The translations under genes and the position numbers were made by a program. This document shows, in pieces, positions 17,687-26,494 of a stretch of DNA of 64,000 nucleotides (within the stretch, counting starts at the first letter, position 1; the number at the start of each line of letters is the position of its first letter). The notes under the pieces are model-generated. The model was not told where the DNA came from, searched no databases, and saw nothing but the letters and a program-made list of their open reading frames with translations. The stretch covers positions 1-64,000 of the forward strand of contig JAGOPY010000004.1 in the NCBI GenBank assembly GCA_017991835.1, given 5' to 3'. The stretch comes from Bacteroidales bacterium (GTDB taxonomy: Bacteria; Bacteroidota; Bacteroidia; Bacteroidales; JAGOPY01).

Positions 17687-18428
17687 TTGTTTTCACGACT
17701 TTGTAAATTTCTGTTTCCACTCCGGTTCTCACGTGCACAAAATAAAGCCCATCGGGTGATGCCGTAAGATCAATCTTATTACCTGCGGATTTCACGATTT
17801 GCCTGCCGGATGTCCCGAAAACTATTACTTCATCATATTTTCCGGTAAGATTGATGACACCCGATGACGGATTAGGATAAATAGTGATGCTGCCGGCTGT
17901 TTCCGGTTCACCGATAGCAGTAATTACCGGTTCCCAGTTAATGACGATTGACGAGAAGCTCGGTACATTGGCCGGAGTTAGATTTACCTGGAGTGTATCT
18001 TTTTCAAAGGTGAAAGTGGAGAAATTCCCGGTGCCGTTCTTATCGGTCAGCTCCATCCTTAATTTGTAGGTTCCATCGGATACAATATTCCCGTTGATAT
18101 CGGTACCATCCCAGGAACAGGTGCGGGTGGCATGGCTGGTTTTTGTGGCGCCGGTAATAGCGTCGACGGTGTTGTACGGACTGCCGGCAGCGGTTGTTGA
18201 GGCTTCCCAGGTGTTGAGATGGGTTTTCCGCGTCTGTGCATAAGCCAGCAGCGTTTTCACAAAATTACCCTGGTTGTCTTCAATCCAGATGGCAACAATA
18301 TTTTTCGGTGCATAATTCCCTCCGGCCGCGCTGGTTGAAACCGACACGGTCAATGTGCCCGGAGTTTGCGCCCATGTTGGGATGATTGCTGTGATCAGCA
18401 GTAAAGAAATGAAGATGATTCTGTTCAT
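17670..18428 (-). CDS. DUF2271 secreted protein with type A sorting domain
   Basis: A 252-residue exported protein. After the signal peptide (cut near TWAQ) comes a DUF2271 domain: [16 protein letters not shown] near residue 36, then [17 protein letters not shown]. At residues 89-95 it reads DAITGAT, which fits the D-x-x-[ST]-G-A-T sequence that ApbE flavin transferases modify with FMN on the last Thr. SWDGTDxNG and [15 protein letters not shown] strands follow, then a type A sorting domain at YPNPSSG. I infer a possible surface flavoprotein; no ApbE gene lies in the window. Confidence 0.8.
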   Translation of the reverse strand: MNRIIFISLLLITAIIPTWAQTPGTLTVSVSTSAAGGNYAPKNIVAIWIEDNQGNFVKTLLAYAQTRKTHLNTWEASTTAAGSPYNTVDAITGATKTSHATRTCSWDGTDINGNIVSDGTYKLRMELTDKNGTGNFSTFTFEKDTLQVNLTPANVPSFSSIVINWEPVITAIGEPETAGSITIYPNPSSGVINLTGKYDEVIVFGTSGRQIVKSAGNKIDLTASPDGLYFVHVRTGVETEIYKVVKTNDLEK

Positions 18429-18452
18429 TGAAGCCCGTTTTTAAAAATCGGA

Positions 18453-18460
18453 CAAATATA
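18453..18460 (-). promoter_or_regulatory. Candidate -7 element for the DUF2271/SUI1 genes
   Basis: The minus strand reads TATATTTG (TAnnTTTG), 25 nt before the ATG at 18428. No TTTG is seen at the -33 distance, where the palindromic repeats begin. Confidence 0.4.
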
Positions 18461-18479
18461 GATAAATAGATTTGATTTT

Positions 18480-18515
18480 GAGATGGAGTCTCAATTTTTT
18501 AAGAGACTCCATCTC
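18480..18515. repeat. 13-bp palindromic repeat pair overlapping a gene end
   Basis: Reverse copy at 18480-18492 and forward copy at 18503-18515, exact, 23 bp apart, able to form a perfect 13-bp stem with a 10-nt loop. The forward copy encodes part of the C-terminus (RWSL) of the membrane protein at 18491-18934. The reverse copy contains part of its stop codon. Confidence 0.93.
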
Positions 18516-18934
18516 ATCCTGTAAAAGAAAATCAAATACAAAATATTGACAGACAATAGGTTGAATACCATTACGGCAGCAAAACCGGCGCCATAAACAA
18601 ACAAAACGGCAAAAAGCTGAACCGCGGCATTGGTGATCATAGCCCTGGCGAATGCTTTCAACCGTATCCTTTCCAAATCTTCCCCCTCTTCTTTTTCTTT
18701 TGAAAAGATGATCAGATTTAATCCTGTAATCAGAAAAAATAAAACAACCTCTTCCGAAAAATTGGTCTGGAAGACGGTAAAGAATTTCGGTTCTACGAAA
18801 ATGGAAACGACAGCAAAAACAGGTACCTTAAAGCGAAAATCGAAAAAACCGTAAACGGCAGCACCGGCCATGCCGGCAATTGCCATCACAATACCTGCGA
18901 TTTTCCAGCGGTAAGGCAATAAAAACGATCCCAT
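18491..18934 (-). CDS. Small membrane protein of unknown function
   Basis: A 147-residue protein with about four hydrophobic segments (residues 12-32, 37-55, 60-77 and 105-140) and a short charged cytoplasmic loop KEKEEGEDLERIRLK. I do not recognise the family. The last residues, MRWSLLKN, are encoded by a copy of the 13-bp palindromic repeat, and the stop codon falls in the next copy, so the native C-terminus may have been replaced. The next gene upstream, a lipoprotein, ends 33 nt further right on the same strand. Confidence 0.7.
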   Translation of the reverse strand: MGSFLLPYRWKIAGIVMAIAGMAGAAVYGFFDFRFKVPVFAVVSIFVEPKFFTVFQTNFSEEVVLFFLITGLNLIIFSKEKEEGEDLERIRLKAFARAMITNAAVQLFAVLFVYGAGFAAVMVFNLLSVNILYLIFFYRMRWSLLKN

Positions 18935-18967
18935 CAGTTAAATATCAGTCAGACCGGATTTACCTGT

Positions 18968-19606
18968 TTAATTTTCGGCAGAGGTGTAGATCGGGAACGT
19001 AACGCTGGTTTGGTCGTCAAAATCTACCTTCACTCCAACCAAACCAAACTTGTGGTTAGCGATATATGTATATTTTGTGATACCTGAGCTTTTCACGTGC
19101 GACTGATCCATCTCGACCTGGATGGTTTTGATCAGGAAGAATCCGTAGTAATAATCATCGTCGGTCGATTTGCTGACCACTTTTCTCTCCCTGTCGGTGC
19201 CATCGATAGGGTAGGTATCGCCGACCTTTGAATCATACTTGACCAGAACGCCGGCGCCGGGACCTTCCATGCTTTTGATCCCTTCTTTCGTCTGCTGGAT
19301 TTTCACGTTTGTAATGCTTACCTGGTCGCCGTTAACCTCCACTCCGGGGTAATTGGCCGCAATATTTTTCAGCAGCGGATTGGTTACCGTGGCCGTTGCT
19401 GTGTACGATGAAACGCCGTCCTTCAAGGCCGTTACCGTAGCATTGAAATTACTGACACCGGCAATTTCCATGGATGAACTGGAAACCGTGACGCCGACTT
19501 CACCCATTGGCGACTGGTCTCCGCCAAGCTCGCCGGCTTTTTCCTTGAAACACGATGTCAGGAATAGTGCCGGTACCAGAACCACAATCAATAATAGTTT
19601 TTTCAT
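18968..19606 (-). CDS. Lipoprotein of unknown function
   Basis: A 212-residue lipoprotein with lipobox LTSCFKEK (Cys near residue 19). The mature part is beta-rich and acidic, with a Ser-rich start (VTVSSSSMEI) and a DDDYYYGFF segment. No family is recognised and no enzymatic motif is seen. It is probably anchored in a membrane facing the periplasm or the surface. It faces away from the large PNGase-like gene on the other strand. Confidence 0.75.
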   Translation of the reverse strand: MKKLLLIVVLVPALFLTSCFKEKAGELGGDQSPMGEVGVTVSSSSMEIAGVSNFNATVTALKDGVSSYTATATVTNPLLKNIAANYPGVEVNGDQVSITNVKIQQTKEGIKSMEGPGAGVLVKYDSKVGDTYPIDGTDRERKVVSKSTDDDYYYGFFLIKTIQVEMDQSHVKSSGITKYTYIANHKFGLVGVKVDFDDQTSVTFPIYTSAEN

Positions 19607-19733
19607 GAGTTTTTTTTGGTTTTGTTAATAATTGAATCATCCGGTCGTTTAATTAGCCGTGATTACAATATTAGGAAGAGTTTTGCCCGGTTTATCATTT
19701 TACCGAAAATTTTTCCCCGGGAGATAATCTTAC

Positions 19734-19755
19734 ACCGACGGATTTACCCGTCGGT
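19734..19755. repeat. Hairpin ACCGACGG/CCGTCGGT
   Basis: Eight-base arms at 19734-19741 and 19748-19755 with a 6-nt loop, about 85 nt upstream of the large secreted protein. Almost the same sequence recurs at 55395-55414, so it is a dispersed element. Confidence 0.55.
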
Positions 19756-19837
19756 CGGTAGATTTCAAAATATCCGCCGAAATAATACACTTCCCGTTAT
19801 TATTACTTTTACAGGAAATATCTTCAGAAATCCATCT

Positions 19838-22800
19838 ATGAGAAAGATCCTTCCTGTATTCATCCTGACGCTTATGGTAATTACTTCTACCGCGCAGGAT
19901 ACCCTTATCGTTCAGACATTTACATTCGATTCGATCACAACCCGCCGCGGCACCTGGCAATTCCCCGAAGGGGAGAGCTTTCGGAAGATCCTCATGTACC
20001 ATACACTGAAATGCGACTTTGTCACCACCCACGACCAGTATGCCTGCGGTGAATGGGATTATCTGACATACAACACCGTTTACAGGCATACCGGTGCCTT
20101 TGACTCCACCCTTTACCATCATCCGAATTTCACGCTGATGGAAGGAACGGCTCCCGACTCGCTGTTGCTGACATCTTCACCGACGTATAACTATTTTCTG
20201 AACCGCCATTACCATGTTGTTTTTCCGGATACGCTGTCTTTTACACAGGCCACAATAGGTAATCCGGCGGTAGAAAACGATAAAGTCATCCCTGCAGAAT
20301 ACCGGGCCGGTCGTGCACAGTACCTGTGGAAATCAACGGAACTCTCAGCCCAGGGTCTGGAAGCAGGTCCGGTAACAGGTCTAAAGCTTAACCTGGCGGA
20401 AGGTTCAAACGGATCGGGAGATTTTATGATCCGGATGAAGCAGGTCAGCCTGGATGAACTGACACCGGATACCCTTATCGCAGGCCTGGATACAGTATTC
20501 CAAAACCGGATCAGCTTTTCAACCGGCTGGAATGATTTCAGTTTCTTCCGGCCGTTTGACTGGGATGGCGTCTCAGACATTGTCGTGGAGTTCTGTTATA
20601 CCGGAACGGGGAGTGGAGGAGAAGTGGTGGCCCGGGCGGAGGACCCCGGTTTTAATTGCGGAATATCATCGGCCGGTGATAATTATGTGCTGGATCTCGA
20701 CGGAGTCTCTGATTTTTTAAAACTGCAGCCAGGCACTTACTTCAATAGCGATTTTACCTTCGAGACCTGGTTTTTCAAGCGAAATAACAACAACTGGAGC
20801 CGTATTTTCGATTTCGGCAACGGGCCCGACAGGCAGAATGTGATCGTTGCCCTTTCTACGGGAACCAGCGGGAGGCTTTCATTTCATGTTTTCATGGATG
20901 GCCTGAACCGGTCGTTCGAGCTGGATAACCCAACGCCACTTTATGAATGGACCCACCTGGCCGTCAGGCTGACGGCTCATATCGCCTGGGTTTACATTAA
21001 CGGAAACCTGGTGAAGCTGGGCCTGCTGCAGCAACCTCCGAATCTGGAACGAAGCATCAACTATATCGGGAGGAGCAACTGGAACGGCGACAAAGCGGCA
21101 GATGTGCTCCTGGATGAATTCCGCCTCTGGAAAACCGCCCTGGACCCGGCGACCATCAAATCGCACTGTAGGAAAGGGATCGCCGATCCGGCAGCCGATA
21201 CGAATCTTGTTTTTTATTATGATTTTGATGAAGGATCGGGAAATATTCTCCACGACAGATCAATAAACGGCCATCATGCCGAAGGGTTTGGCCGGCCGGG
21301 TTTTTATCCCGTCCGGGGGCCGGAGGTTTACATGGGATTTGAGCAGGATAACAACCGTCCGAACATCATTTTCGAGAGGATTGTATCAGGAACCGTTGAT
21401 GTCAGCGAAGTGACTGTCATGGACTCGCTGATGGATGCGCCGCTCCAGATCGTGTTGTTCAGTGATCCGGATAATCCTACCTTTCCTACAGATACGATTG
21501 AAAAATGGGTAGCGGGTTTCAAACCGGTGTATGAGAACTGGATGGTGGTTGATTCCGTCTGGACAGCGCCGGAAGTGGTGATCCGTAAAGAGATGGTCCC
21601 GTATTACGGGGAGCCTTTCGAAGTGCTGGAAGAATTTGAGATAGGACGTTTTATCACCCCTTACGGGATCGGGCTTACCCTTGGTGATAACGGATTTACC
21701 TGGGTCTATGATGTGACAGACTATGCCCCGTTGTTGCAGGGAATGGTCGATCTGAGCGCCGGCAACCAGCAGGAACTGATCGACCTGAAATTTATGCTCA
21801 TCAAAGGCACTCCACCCAGGGAGGTGAAGCAGATCGACCGGATCTGGGGCGGTCTGAGGTCGTTCTACTACAAAGACCTGGATGATGACCTGCAGATGAG
21901 CGCCGTCACCCTTCCTTTGCGTCCCGACGCCAGCCAGTTCAGGGTGAAGACACGGCTGACTGGCCACGGCCACAACAGCAATACCGGTGAGTACCCGCAC
22001 TGCTGCGAATGGAAAGACAATGAGCACTATTTGAGAGTAAATGGCCAGCAGGCAGGCGCCTGGCATATCTTTCAGTATCACGATTGTTCGCTTAACCCGG
22101 TATTTCCGCAGGGGGGCACCTGGTCGGGTGCACGGGAAGGCTGGTGCCCGGGCGATTTGGTGAAAGACCATGATTTTGAGATTACGGATTTCATTACCGG
22201 CAGCCAGGTTACGATCGATTATGACATTACGCCTGTTCCGGAAGACAACCTGGGGATGGGATGGGGAAACTATGTGACCAATATGGATCTTGTCCAGTAT
22301 GGCGAGAATCACTTCAATGTGGATGCCGAGGTGTACAATGTGATCACACCGAGCAACGTGGGCTACTATTCACGGGTCAACCCGGTGTGCTACGGTTTAA
22401 AAGCCCTGTTGCGGAACAATGGCTCAGCCCCGCTGACTTCGGCGAAGTTCAGTTACGGTGTCTCCGGCGGCCCGCAGGAAACGTTTGATTGGAGTGGCAG
22501 CCTCCAGCCTCATACGATCGACACGGTCGATCTGCCCGTTTCCGGCGACCTCTTCTGGATCGGCGACGAAAACCATACGTTCACAGTGACGGTCAGCGAG
22601 CCGAACGGAACGGCTGATCAATACACGGCTAATGATACATACCGGTCGAAGTTCAATATGCCCGACCTGATCGACATTCCCATCGTACTCGAACTACGCA
22701 CCAATAAGCAGGCTTACCGTTTTAGCCTGGAGGCCAGGGATATATCCGGGAATGTCATTCTCCGGAAGGATAACCTCGAAAATACCACTACCTACCGCGA

Positions 22801-23254
22801 CACGCTGGATCTGCCTTATGGCTGCTATACCATTGAGCTGACCGATATTGAGGACATTGGTTTGAGTTACTGGGCTTATCCGGAGCAGGGAAGCGGTTAT
22901 TTCCGGATCTACGATCTGGAGGGGCATATGATCAAATCTTTCAATTCCGAATTTGGCCGGACGATTTTTTACACTTATCATGTAGGAGAAGGGTTTTATA
23001 TCGGGGATCCGGGATTTGAACATCTGGTAAAGATTTATCCGAATCCGACGGATGGAATTGTAAATGTGGATGTTAATGACTTTTCCGGAGAATATTTACT
23101 GAATATTTTTAACATGCAGGGAGTCCTTGTCAGGTCTGAAAGGATTGGATCGGGCCAAATGGTTTATGACCTGACGGAATTTCCTTCGGGATTGTATTTA
23201 TTCGAATGTAAAATTTCCGGTTTTTCGGTTTTTAAGAAAGTTGTAAAAAGATAA
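19838..23254 (+). CDS. PNGase F-like/LamG multidomain secreted protein with type A sorting domain
   Basis: A 1138-residue exported protein. The ATG at 19838 starts the signal peptide (cut near TSTAQ); a long upstream extension of the frame is not coding-like. Residues 20-210 contain KILMYHTLKCD and CGEWDYLTY, resembling the N-terminal domain of peptide-N-glycosidase F-related proteins. A LamG/concanavalin-like domain follows (about 283-460, FTFETWFF...). A PNGase F C-terminal-like domain (about 594-820) carries HGHNSNTGEYPHCCEW and PQGGTWSGAREGWCPG. A type A sorting domain at YPNPTDG closes it. It may remove or bind N-glycans on host or environmental glycoproteins; catalytic residues are not verified. 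Confidence 0.85.
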   Translation: MRKILPVFILTLMVITSTAQDTLIVQTFTFDSITTRRGTWQFPEGESFRKILMYHTLKCDFVTTHDQYACGEWDYLTYNTVYRHTGAFDSTLYHHPNFTLMEGTAPDSLLLTSSPTYNYFLNRHYHVVFPDTLSFTQATIGNPAVENDKVIPAEYRAGRAQYLWKSTELSAQGLEAGPVTGLKLNLAEGSNGSGDFMIRMKQVSLDELTPDTLIAGLDTVFQNRISFSTGWNDFSFFRPFDWDGVSDIVVEFCYTGTGSGGEVVARAEDPGFNCGISSAGDNYVLDLDGVSDFLKLQPGTYFNSDFTFETWFFKRNNNNWSRIFDFGNGPDRQNVIVALSTGTSGRLSFHVFMDGLNRSFELDNPTPLYEWTHLAVRLTAHIAWVYINGNLVKLGLLQQPPNLERSINYIGRSNWNGDKAADVLLDEFRLWKTALDPATIKSHCRKGIADPAADTNLVFYYDFDEGSGNILHDRSINGHHAEGFGRPGFYPVRGPEVYMGFEQDNNRPNIIFERIVSGTVDVSEVTVMDSLMDAPLQIVLFSDPDNPTFPTDTIEKWVAGFKPVYENWMVVDSVWTAPEVVIRKEMVPYYGEPFEVLEEFEIGRFITPYGIGLTLGDNGFTWVYDVTDYAPLLQGMVDLSAGNQQELIDLKFMLIKGTPPREVKQIDRIWGGLRSFYYKDLDDDLQMSAVTLPLRPDASQFRVKTRLTGHGHNSNTGEYPHCCEWKDNEHYLRVNGQQAGAWHIFQYHDCSLNPVFPQGGTWSGAREGWCPGDLVKDHDFEITDFITGSQVTIDYDITPVPEDNLGMGWGNYVTNMDLVQYGENHFNVDAEVYNVITPSNVGYYSRVNPVCYGLKALLRNNGSAPLTSAKFSYGVSGGPQETFDWSGSLQPHTIDTVDLPVSGDLFWIGDENHTFTVTVSEPNGTADQYTANDTYRSKFNMPDLIDIPIVLELRTNKQAYRFSLEARDISGNVILRKDNLENTTTYRDTLDLPYGCYTIELTDIEDIGLSYWAYPEQGSGYFRIYDLEGHMIKSFNSEFGRTIFYTYHVGEGFYIGDPGFEHLVKIYPNPTDGIVNVDVNDFSGEYLLNIFNMQGVLVRSERIGSGQMVYDLTEFPSGLYLFECKISGFSVFKKVVKR

Positions 23255-23269
23255 AGGGAGAAATGGATT

Positions 23270-24220
23270 CTACCTTTTTGAGGTAACTCTCTTCATCGGG
23301 AAATCCTGAAACCTCTCTTCACCGTTGACCCATCCCTGGATGCGGGCGTGCAGGGAATCGGGTGCAGGATGGCGGTAAATGATCTCCTGCGGGAAATCAT
23401 GGGATTTATTTTCAAACACGAAGATCCGTTCTTTATCTGAAACCAGCCGGAAAGGTACCTGCCGGCCTTCATTCTGGTTGCTGGTGCCGACTGTATACAG
23501 GATCTCGCCGGAAGCGGAGCTCAGGCTGATTATTTCCGAAAACACCGTATCCTTTTCCTTGACCAGGAAACTTTCTCCGAGGTACAGGGTATCATTGATC
23601 TTTCGCCAGGTTTCGATGAAATTTCCGTCTTCCGACCGGTTTTCCCATGTGCCGGCCATCCATGACAGCTTTTCCATGCCGGTGAGCGGAAGCCCCATCA
23701 GTTCCCAAATGGTTTCTTTCATTCCATAGAATTCTTCCAGGTCGAATAACCGGGTCAGGTAAACGATCTTTCCGTCCCGGTCGATGATCACATTCCGGGT
23801 GATGCCTGCCTGTTTCTCTGCATACAAAGAAAAAACTGCCGCTGCCGGATCGGGCGCCAATGGATAGGTAACACCGGTTTTCGATGCAAATTCCCTGACG
23901 ACATCAGCCGGTTCATCGCGGTCCAGGCCAATAAGCACAAAGTCATTGTCTCTCAGCGGCTGCCAGATCTCCCGCTCGATATAAGGCATCTCTTTCCGGC
24001 AGACGCCGCACCAGCTGGCCGTGAACTGCAGCATGACTATTTTGCCTCTCTGTTCCGACAGCGTGAATACTTTTCCTTCCGTTGTGGTTACCGTAAAGTC
24101 GGGAGCTGTTTCGCCGGTTTTTACAATATATCCGCGGTCGTCGGGCTGGCTGACGGTGGTCATGCAATTAATGACCATCATCATTATAATCAGGATGTTT
24201 CTGACAATAGTTTTGTTCAT
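23270..24220 (-). CDS. Thioredoxin-like (TlpA) and DUF6265 fusion protein
   Basis: A 316-residue exported protein. After the signal sequence, residues 35-175 form a TlpA/redoxin domain with the active site WCGVC and the cis-Pro region reduced to GITRNVIIDRDG. Residues 183-310 match the DUF6265 pattern (LSWMAGTWE, ETWRK, GESFLVK, FENKSHDFPQEIIY). The combination suggests a periplasmic thiol protein attached to a lipocalin-like binding domain. It starts 22 nt downstream of the RDD gene stop and may share its transcript. Confidence 0.82.
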   Translation of the reverse strand: MNKTIVRNILIIMMMVINCMTTVSQPDDRGYIVKTGETAPDFTVTTTEGKVFTLSEQRGKIVMLQFTASWCGVCRKEMPYIEREIWQPLRDNDFVLIGLDRDEPADVVREFASKTGVTYPLAPDPAAAVFSLYAEKQAGITRNVIIDRDGKIVYLTRLFDLEEFYGMKETIWELMGLPLTGMEKLSWMAGTWENRSEDGNFIETWRKINDTLYLGESFLVKEKDTVFSEIISLSSASGEILYTVGTSNQNEGRQVPFRLVSDKERIFVFENKSHDFPQEIIYRHPAPDSLHARIQGWVNGEERFQDFPMKRVTSKR

Positions 24221-24242
24221 ATTTCTTCCTTAAAAATAATAA

Positions 24243-24674
24243 CTACGCTTTCTTCCCCGAACATATCACAACAGTCCGTGCCAGTTTGTCCCCAACCCGT
24301 TGTCTGGTTTCCGATTTATAAATACTGACCATCCCGATAATATATAAGCACGGCAGCCCGTCGATCATCCGGCCGAAATTGCGGACCAGGCTTTGTTTCA
24401 GGCTGATTTTCCGTCCTTCGGTTGTGACGACCCGCATTTTGAGCAAGTATTTCCCGGCGGTAAAACCCACAAGCCATTCGAGTACAATGAAGTAGGCGAA
24501 GATAATGATCAGGAACACCCCGCAGATCGGATCGAAGATGATCCAGAGATGGTCTTCGGGCGTCATTAGCCAGGTGCCTTTTACCAGGTAGGTTACGGGA
24601 AAAAAGACGATGCAAAAGACCAGGTAGTCGAGAAGCTGGGCGAAGATGCGTTGAGGCAGATTAGCGTAGATCAT
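24243..24674 (-). CDS. RDD family membrane protein
   Basis: A 143-residue inner-membrane protein of the RDD family. It shows the N-terminal R..A..LDYLV helix, two further membrane segments, GKYLLKMRVV and the closing RQRVGDKLARTVV segment. Functions proposed for the family include Na+/H+ exchange, but most members are uncharacterised. ATG 24674 is chosen; the frame extends to 24731, but that part is an inverted repeat. A perfect 16-bp hairpin with a T-run lies 40 nt upstream. Confidence 0.85.
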   Translation of the reverse strand: MIYANLPQRIFAQLLDYLVFCIVFFPVTYLVKGTWLMTPEDHLWIIFDPICGVFLIIIFAYFIVLEWLVGFTAGKYLLKMRVVTTEGRKISLKQSLVRNFGRMIDGLPCLYIIGMVSIYKSETRQRVGDKLARTVVICSGKKA

Positions 24675-24713
24675 ATTGATTTCTGAAGTTGATAGTAATT
24701 TATAACGAAGGTA

Positions 24714-24756
24714 GAAAAAAAGGGACGCCATCCGCCAGCCGGCGGATGGCGTCCCT
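24714..24756 (-). terminator. Perfect 16-bp hairpin followed by a T-run (also a repeat-family member)
   Basis: Arms 24721-24736 and 24741-24756 are exact reverse complements around AGCC. On the minus strand the hairpin is followed by seven Ts (24721-24715), the classic intrinsic terminator form. It contains two GC-rich variants of the dispersed 13-mer (24722-24734 and 24743-24755) and a TCCGCC...GGCGGA palindrome (24731-24746). It sits in the divergent gap before the RDD gene, so it would act as an attenuator in that leader or block antisense reading. Confidence 0.6.
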
Positions 24757-24793
24757 AATTGGACAGGAAAAATTAACCTGTTTGTTTTAAATC

Positions 24794-24801
24794 TATTTTT
24801 G
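24794..24801 (+). promoter_or_regulatory. Candidate -7 element for the SRPBCC/S1-P1 genes
   Basis: TATTTTTG (TAnnTTTG) lies 23 nt before the ATG at 24825. A TTTG at 24781 is too close (9 bp) to serve as the usual -33 box. Confidence 0.4.
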
Positions 24802-24824
24802 CAGTTTTAATCTACATTCATTAC

Positions 24825-25358
24825 ATGATAAAATCGAAGTTTATCCTTATCTGTAGCCTCCTGCTCATAAAGTATACCGTTGCGGCCCAGGATACAAAAC
24901 CCGGTTATGATGTGTTTTCATTTGAACTGGCAGTCACGGTGCCGGGCACCACGACGCAGATCTATGATGCCATGACCGGCGATATCAGCGGATGGTGGGA
25001 TCATTCGTTTTCCGAAAAGCCCTACCGGCTTTATATCGATGCAGTTCCGGGTGGAGGATTTTTTGAGATTTTTAATGCCGGTGGCGATGGCGTGAAACAT
25101 GCCACCGTCATCTATTCCGACCGGGGTAAGATGCTGCGGATGGACGGGCCGCTGGGACTTTCCGGCAAAGCGGTGCAAATGGTGACCACTTATGCTTTTT
25201 CTCCAACAGGTGCCGATTCCACAACGGTAAAACTTTCCGTCCATGCGGCGGGTGAGATAGGGGATGGCGTCCCGGCCGTGGTTGAATCGGTCTGGCGGCA
25301 TTTCCTTGTCGAACGATTTAAACCCTATGTCGAAAACGGGATGAAACCGGTAGAATAA
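24825..25358 (+). CDS. Exported SRPBCC (START-like/AHSA1-like) domain protein
   Basis: A 177-residue protein with a signal peptide (cut near VAAQ) and one SRPBCC-fold domain. ELAVTVPGTTTQIYDAMT at the start, ISGWWDHSF, a central PGGGFFEIF hairpin and a long C-terminal helix (ESVWRHFLVERFKPYVENG) fit the Bet v1/AHSA1 pattern. Such domains enclose a hydrophobic ligand cavity; an exported one may bind lipids or aromatics. It is followed after 7 nt by the S1/P1-like gene, so an operon is likely. Confidence 0.83.
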   Translation: MIKSKFILICSLLLIKYTVAAQDTKPGYDVFSFELAVTVPGTTTQIYDAMTGDISGWWDHSFSEKPYRLYIDAVPGGGFFEIFNAGGDGVKHATVIYSDRGKMLRMDGPLGLSGKAVQMVTTYAFSPTGADSTTVKLSVHAAGEIGDGVPAVVESVWRHFLVERFKPYVENGMKPVE

Positions 25359-25365
25359 TCTCACT

Positions 25366-26490
25366 ATGAGCGCAAAAAGAACCTTCCTGTTTTCAGGAGC
25401 CATCGTCGCCCTCTCCCTTTTCCTTATGTCGTGGGGATTCCAGGGCCATTATAAGATCAGCAGCAAGTCTGCCATGTCGTTCACTTCAGAAATGGAGCAG
25501 TTCCTGGCCTGGGCCGTCACGCTGGCCGAGCATGCCTCCGACGCCGACGAAAGAAAAGCTTACGATCCCGATGAAGGGCCCCGCCATTACATCGATATCG
25601 ATAACTATCCCGGATTTGAAATCGCTGGGCGAATTCCGCAAACCTACGACTCTGTCGTTTCCCTTTACGGCGAGGTGTTCGTGATCGAACAGGGCATTCT
25701 TCCCTGGGCCACCCTCCGGACCTACGACTCCCTCGTGAGCTGCTTCAGGCGGTATGACTGGGAAAAAGCCGTTCTTTTCGCCGCCGACCTGGGTCACTAT
25801 GTTGCCGACGGCCACCAGCCGTTACACCTCACACGGAACTACGACGGGCAATACACCGGGAACAGCGGCATCCATTCCCGCTATGAAACCGGCATGGTCA
25901 ATACTTTCCTGAACTCCGTCGATTACACGGGAGATGCCATCTCCTATGTGGAGGATGTGGAAAACTACGTCTTCGCTTACATCTATTCCAATTTCCGTTA
26001 CGCCGACTCCATTATGATTGCCGACGATTATGCCGAGGCCGTGGCCGGTAATCACTCATCCTATACCTATAAACAGGCACTGTGGGAGAAAACGGGCATT
26101 TACACGACCGGATTTTTCCATGATGCCTCGAAATCGCTGGCCGAGTTGATCTATTCAGCCTGGACCGATGCGGGAAAGCCGGATATGAACAGCGGTTCCG
26201 GCATGGATGAACAGATCCGCAAACGGGATTCGTTCCGGTTGAAAGCCAGGCCAAACCCTTTCCGGGAAACGCTTACCATCAGCGTAAACCTCCCGGTAGC
26301 AGGCGATATCTGTATCCTGGTCATCGATTCCCGGGGCATGATTGCCGCTAAACCGCTGGATGAAAAAAGAGAGGCGGGAGAAATCGACATCGCTGTCAAC
26401 CTCTCCCGCCTGCCGGATGGGATTTATTTTATATCCGTCAATACCGGACACGAATTCCGGTATCAGAAAATCATTAAAAACAGCGACTAA
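25366..26490 (+). CDS. S1/P1 nuclease or zinc phospholipase C-like secreted hydrolase, type A sorting domain
   Basis: A 374-residue exported protein. The mature enzyme starts near WGFQGH, the N-terminal Trp being a usual zinc ligand in this fold. It carries AEHASDAD, RHYIDID, LGHYVADGHQPLHL (HxxxD plus H) and GIHSRYE, the metal-binding pattern of the S1/P1 nuclease and zinc-dependent phospholipase C superfamily. It could cleave nucleic acids or phospholipids outside the cell; the sequence does not decide which. A type A sorting domain follows at RPNPFRE. Confidence 0.83.
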   Translation: MSAKRTFLFSGAIVALSLFLMSWGFQGHYKISSKSAMSFTSEMEQFLAWAVTLAEHASDADERKAYDPDEGPRHYIDIDNYPGFEIAGRIPQTYDSVVSLYGEVFVIEQGILPWATLRTYDSLVSCFRRYDWEKAVLFAADLGHYVADGHQPLHLTRNYDGQYTGNSGIHSRYETGMVNTFLNSVDYTGDAISYVEDVENYVFAYIYSNFRYADSIMIADDYAEAVAGNHSSYTYKQALWEKTGIYTTGFFHDASKSLAELIYSAWTDAGKPDMNSGSGMDEQIRKRDSFRLKARPNPFRETLTISVNLPVAGDICILVIDSRGMIAAKPLDEKREAGEIDIAVNLSRLPDGIYFISVNTGHEFRYQKIIKNSD

Positions 26491-26494
26491 GCGA

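Noticed and set aside
19616..19837. N-terminal extension of the PNGase-like protein
   Set aside because: The 74 extra residues are not signal-like and include the hairpin element; the signal peptide begins at 19838.
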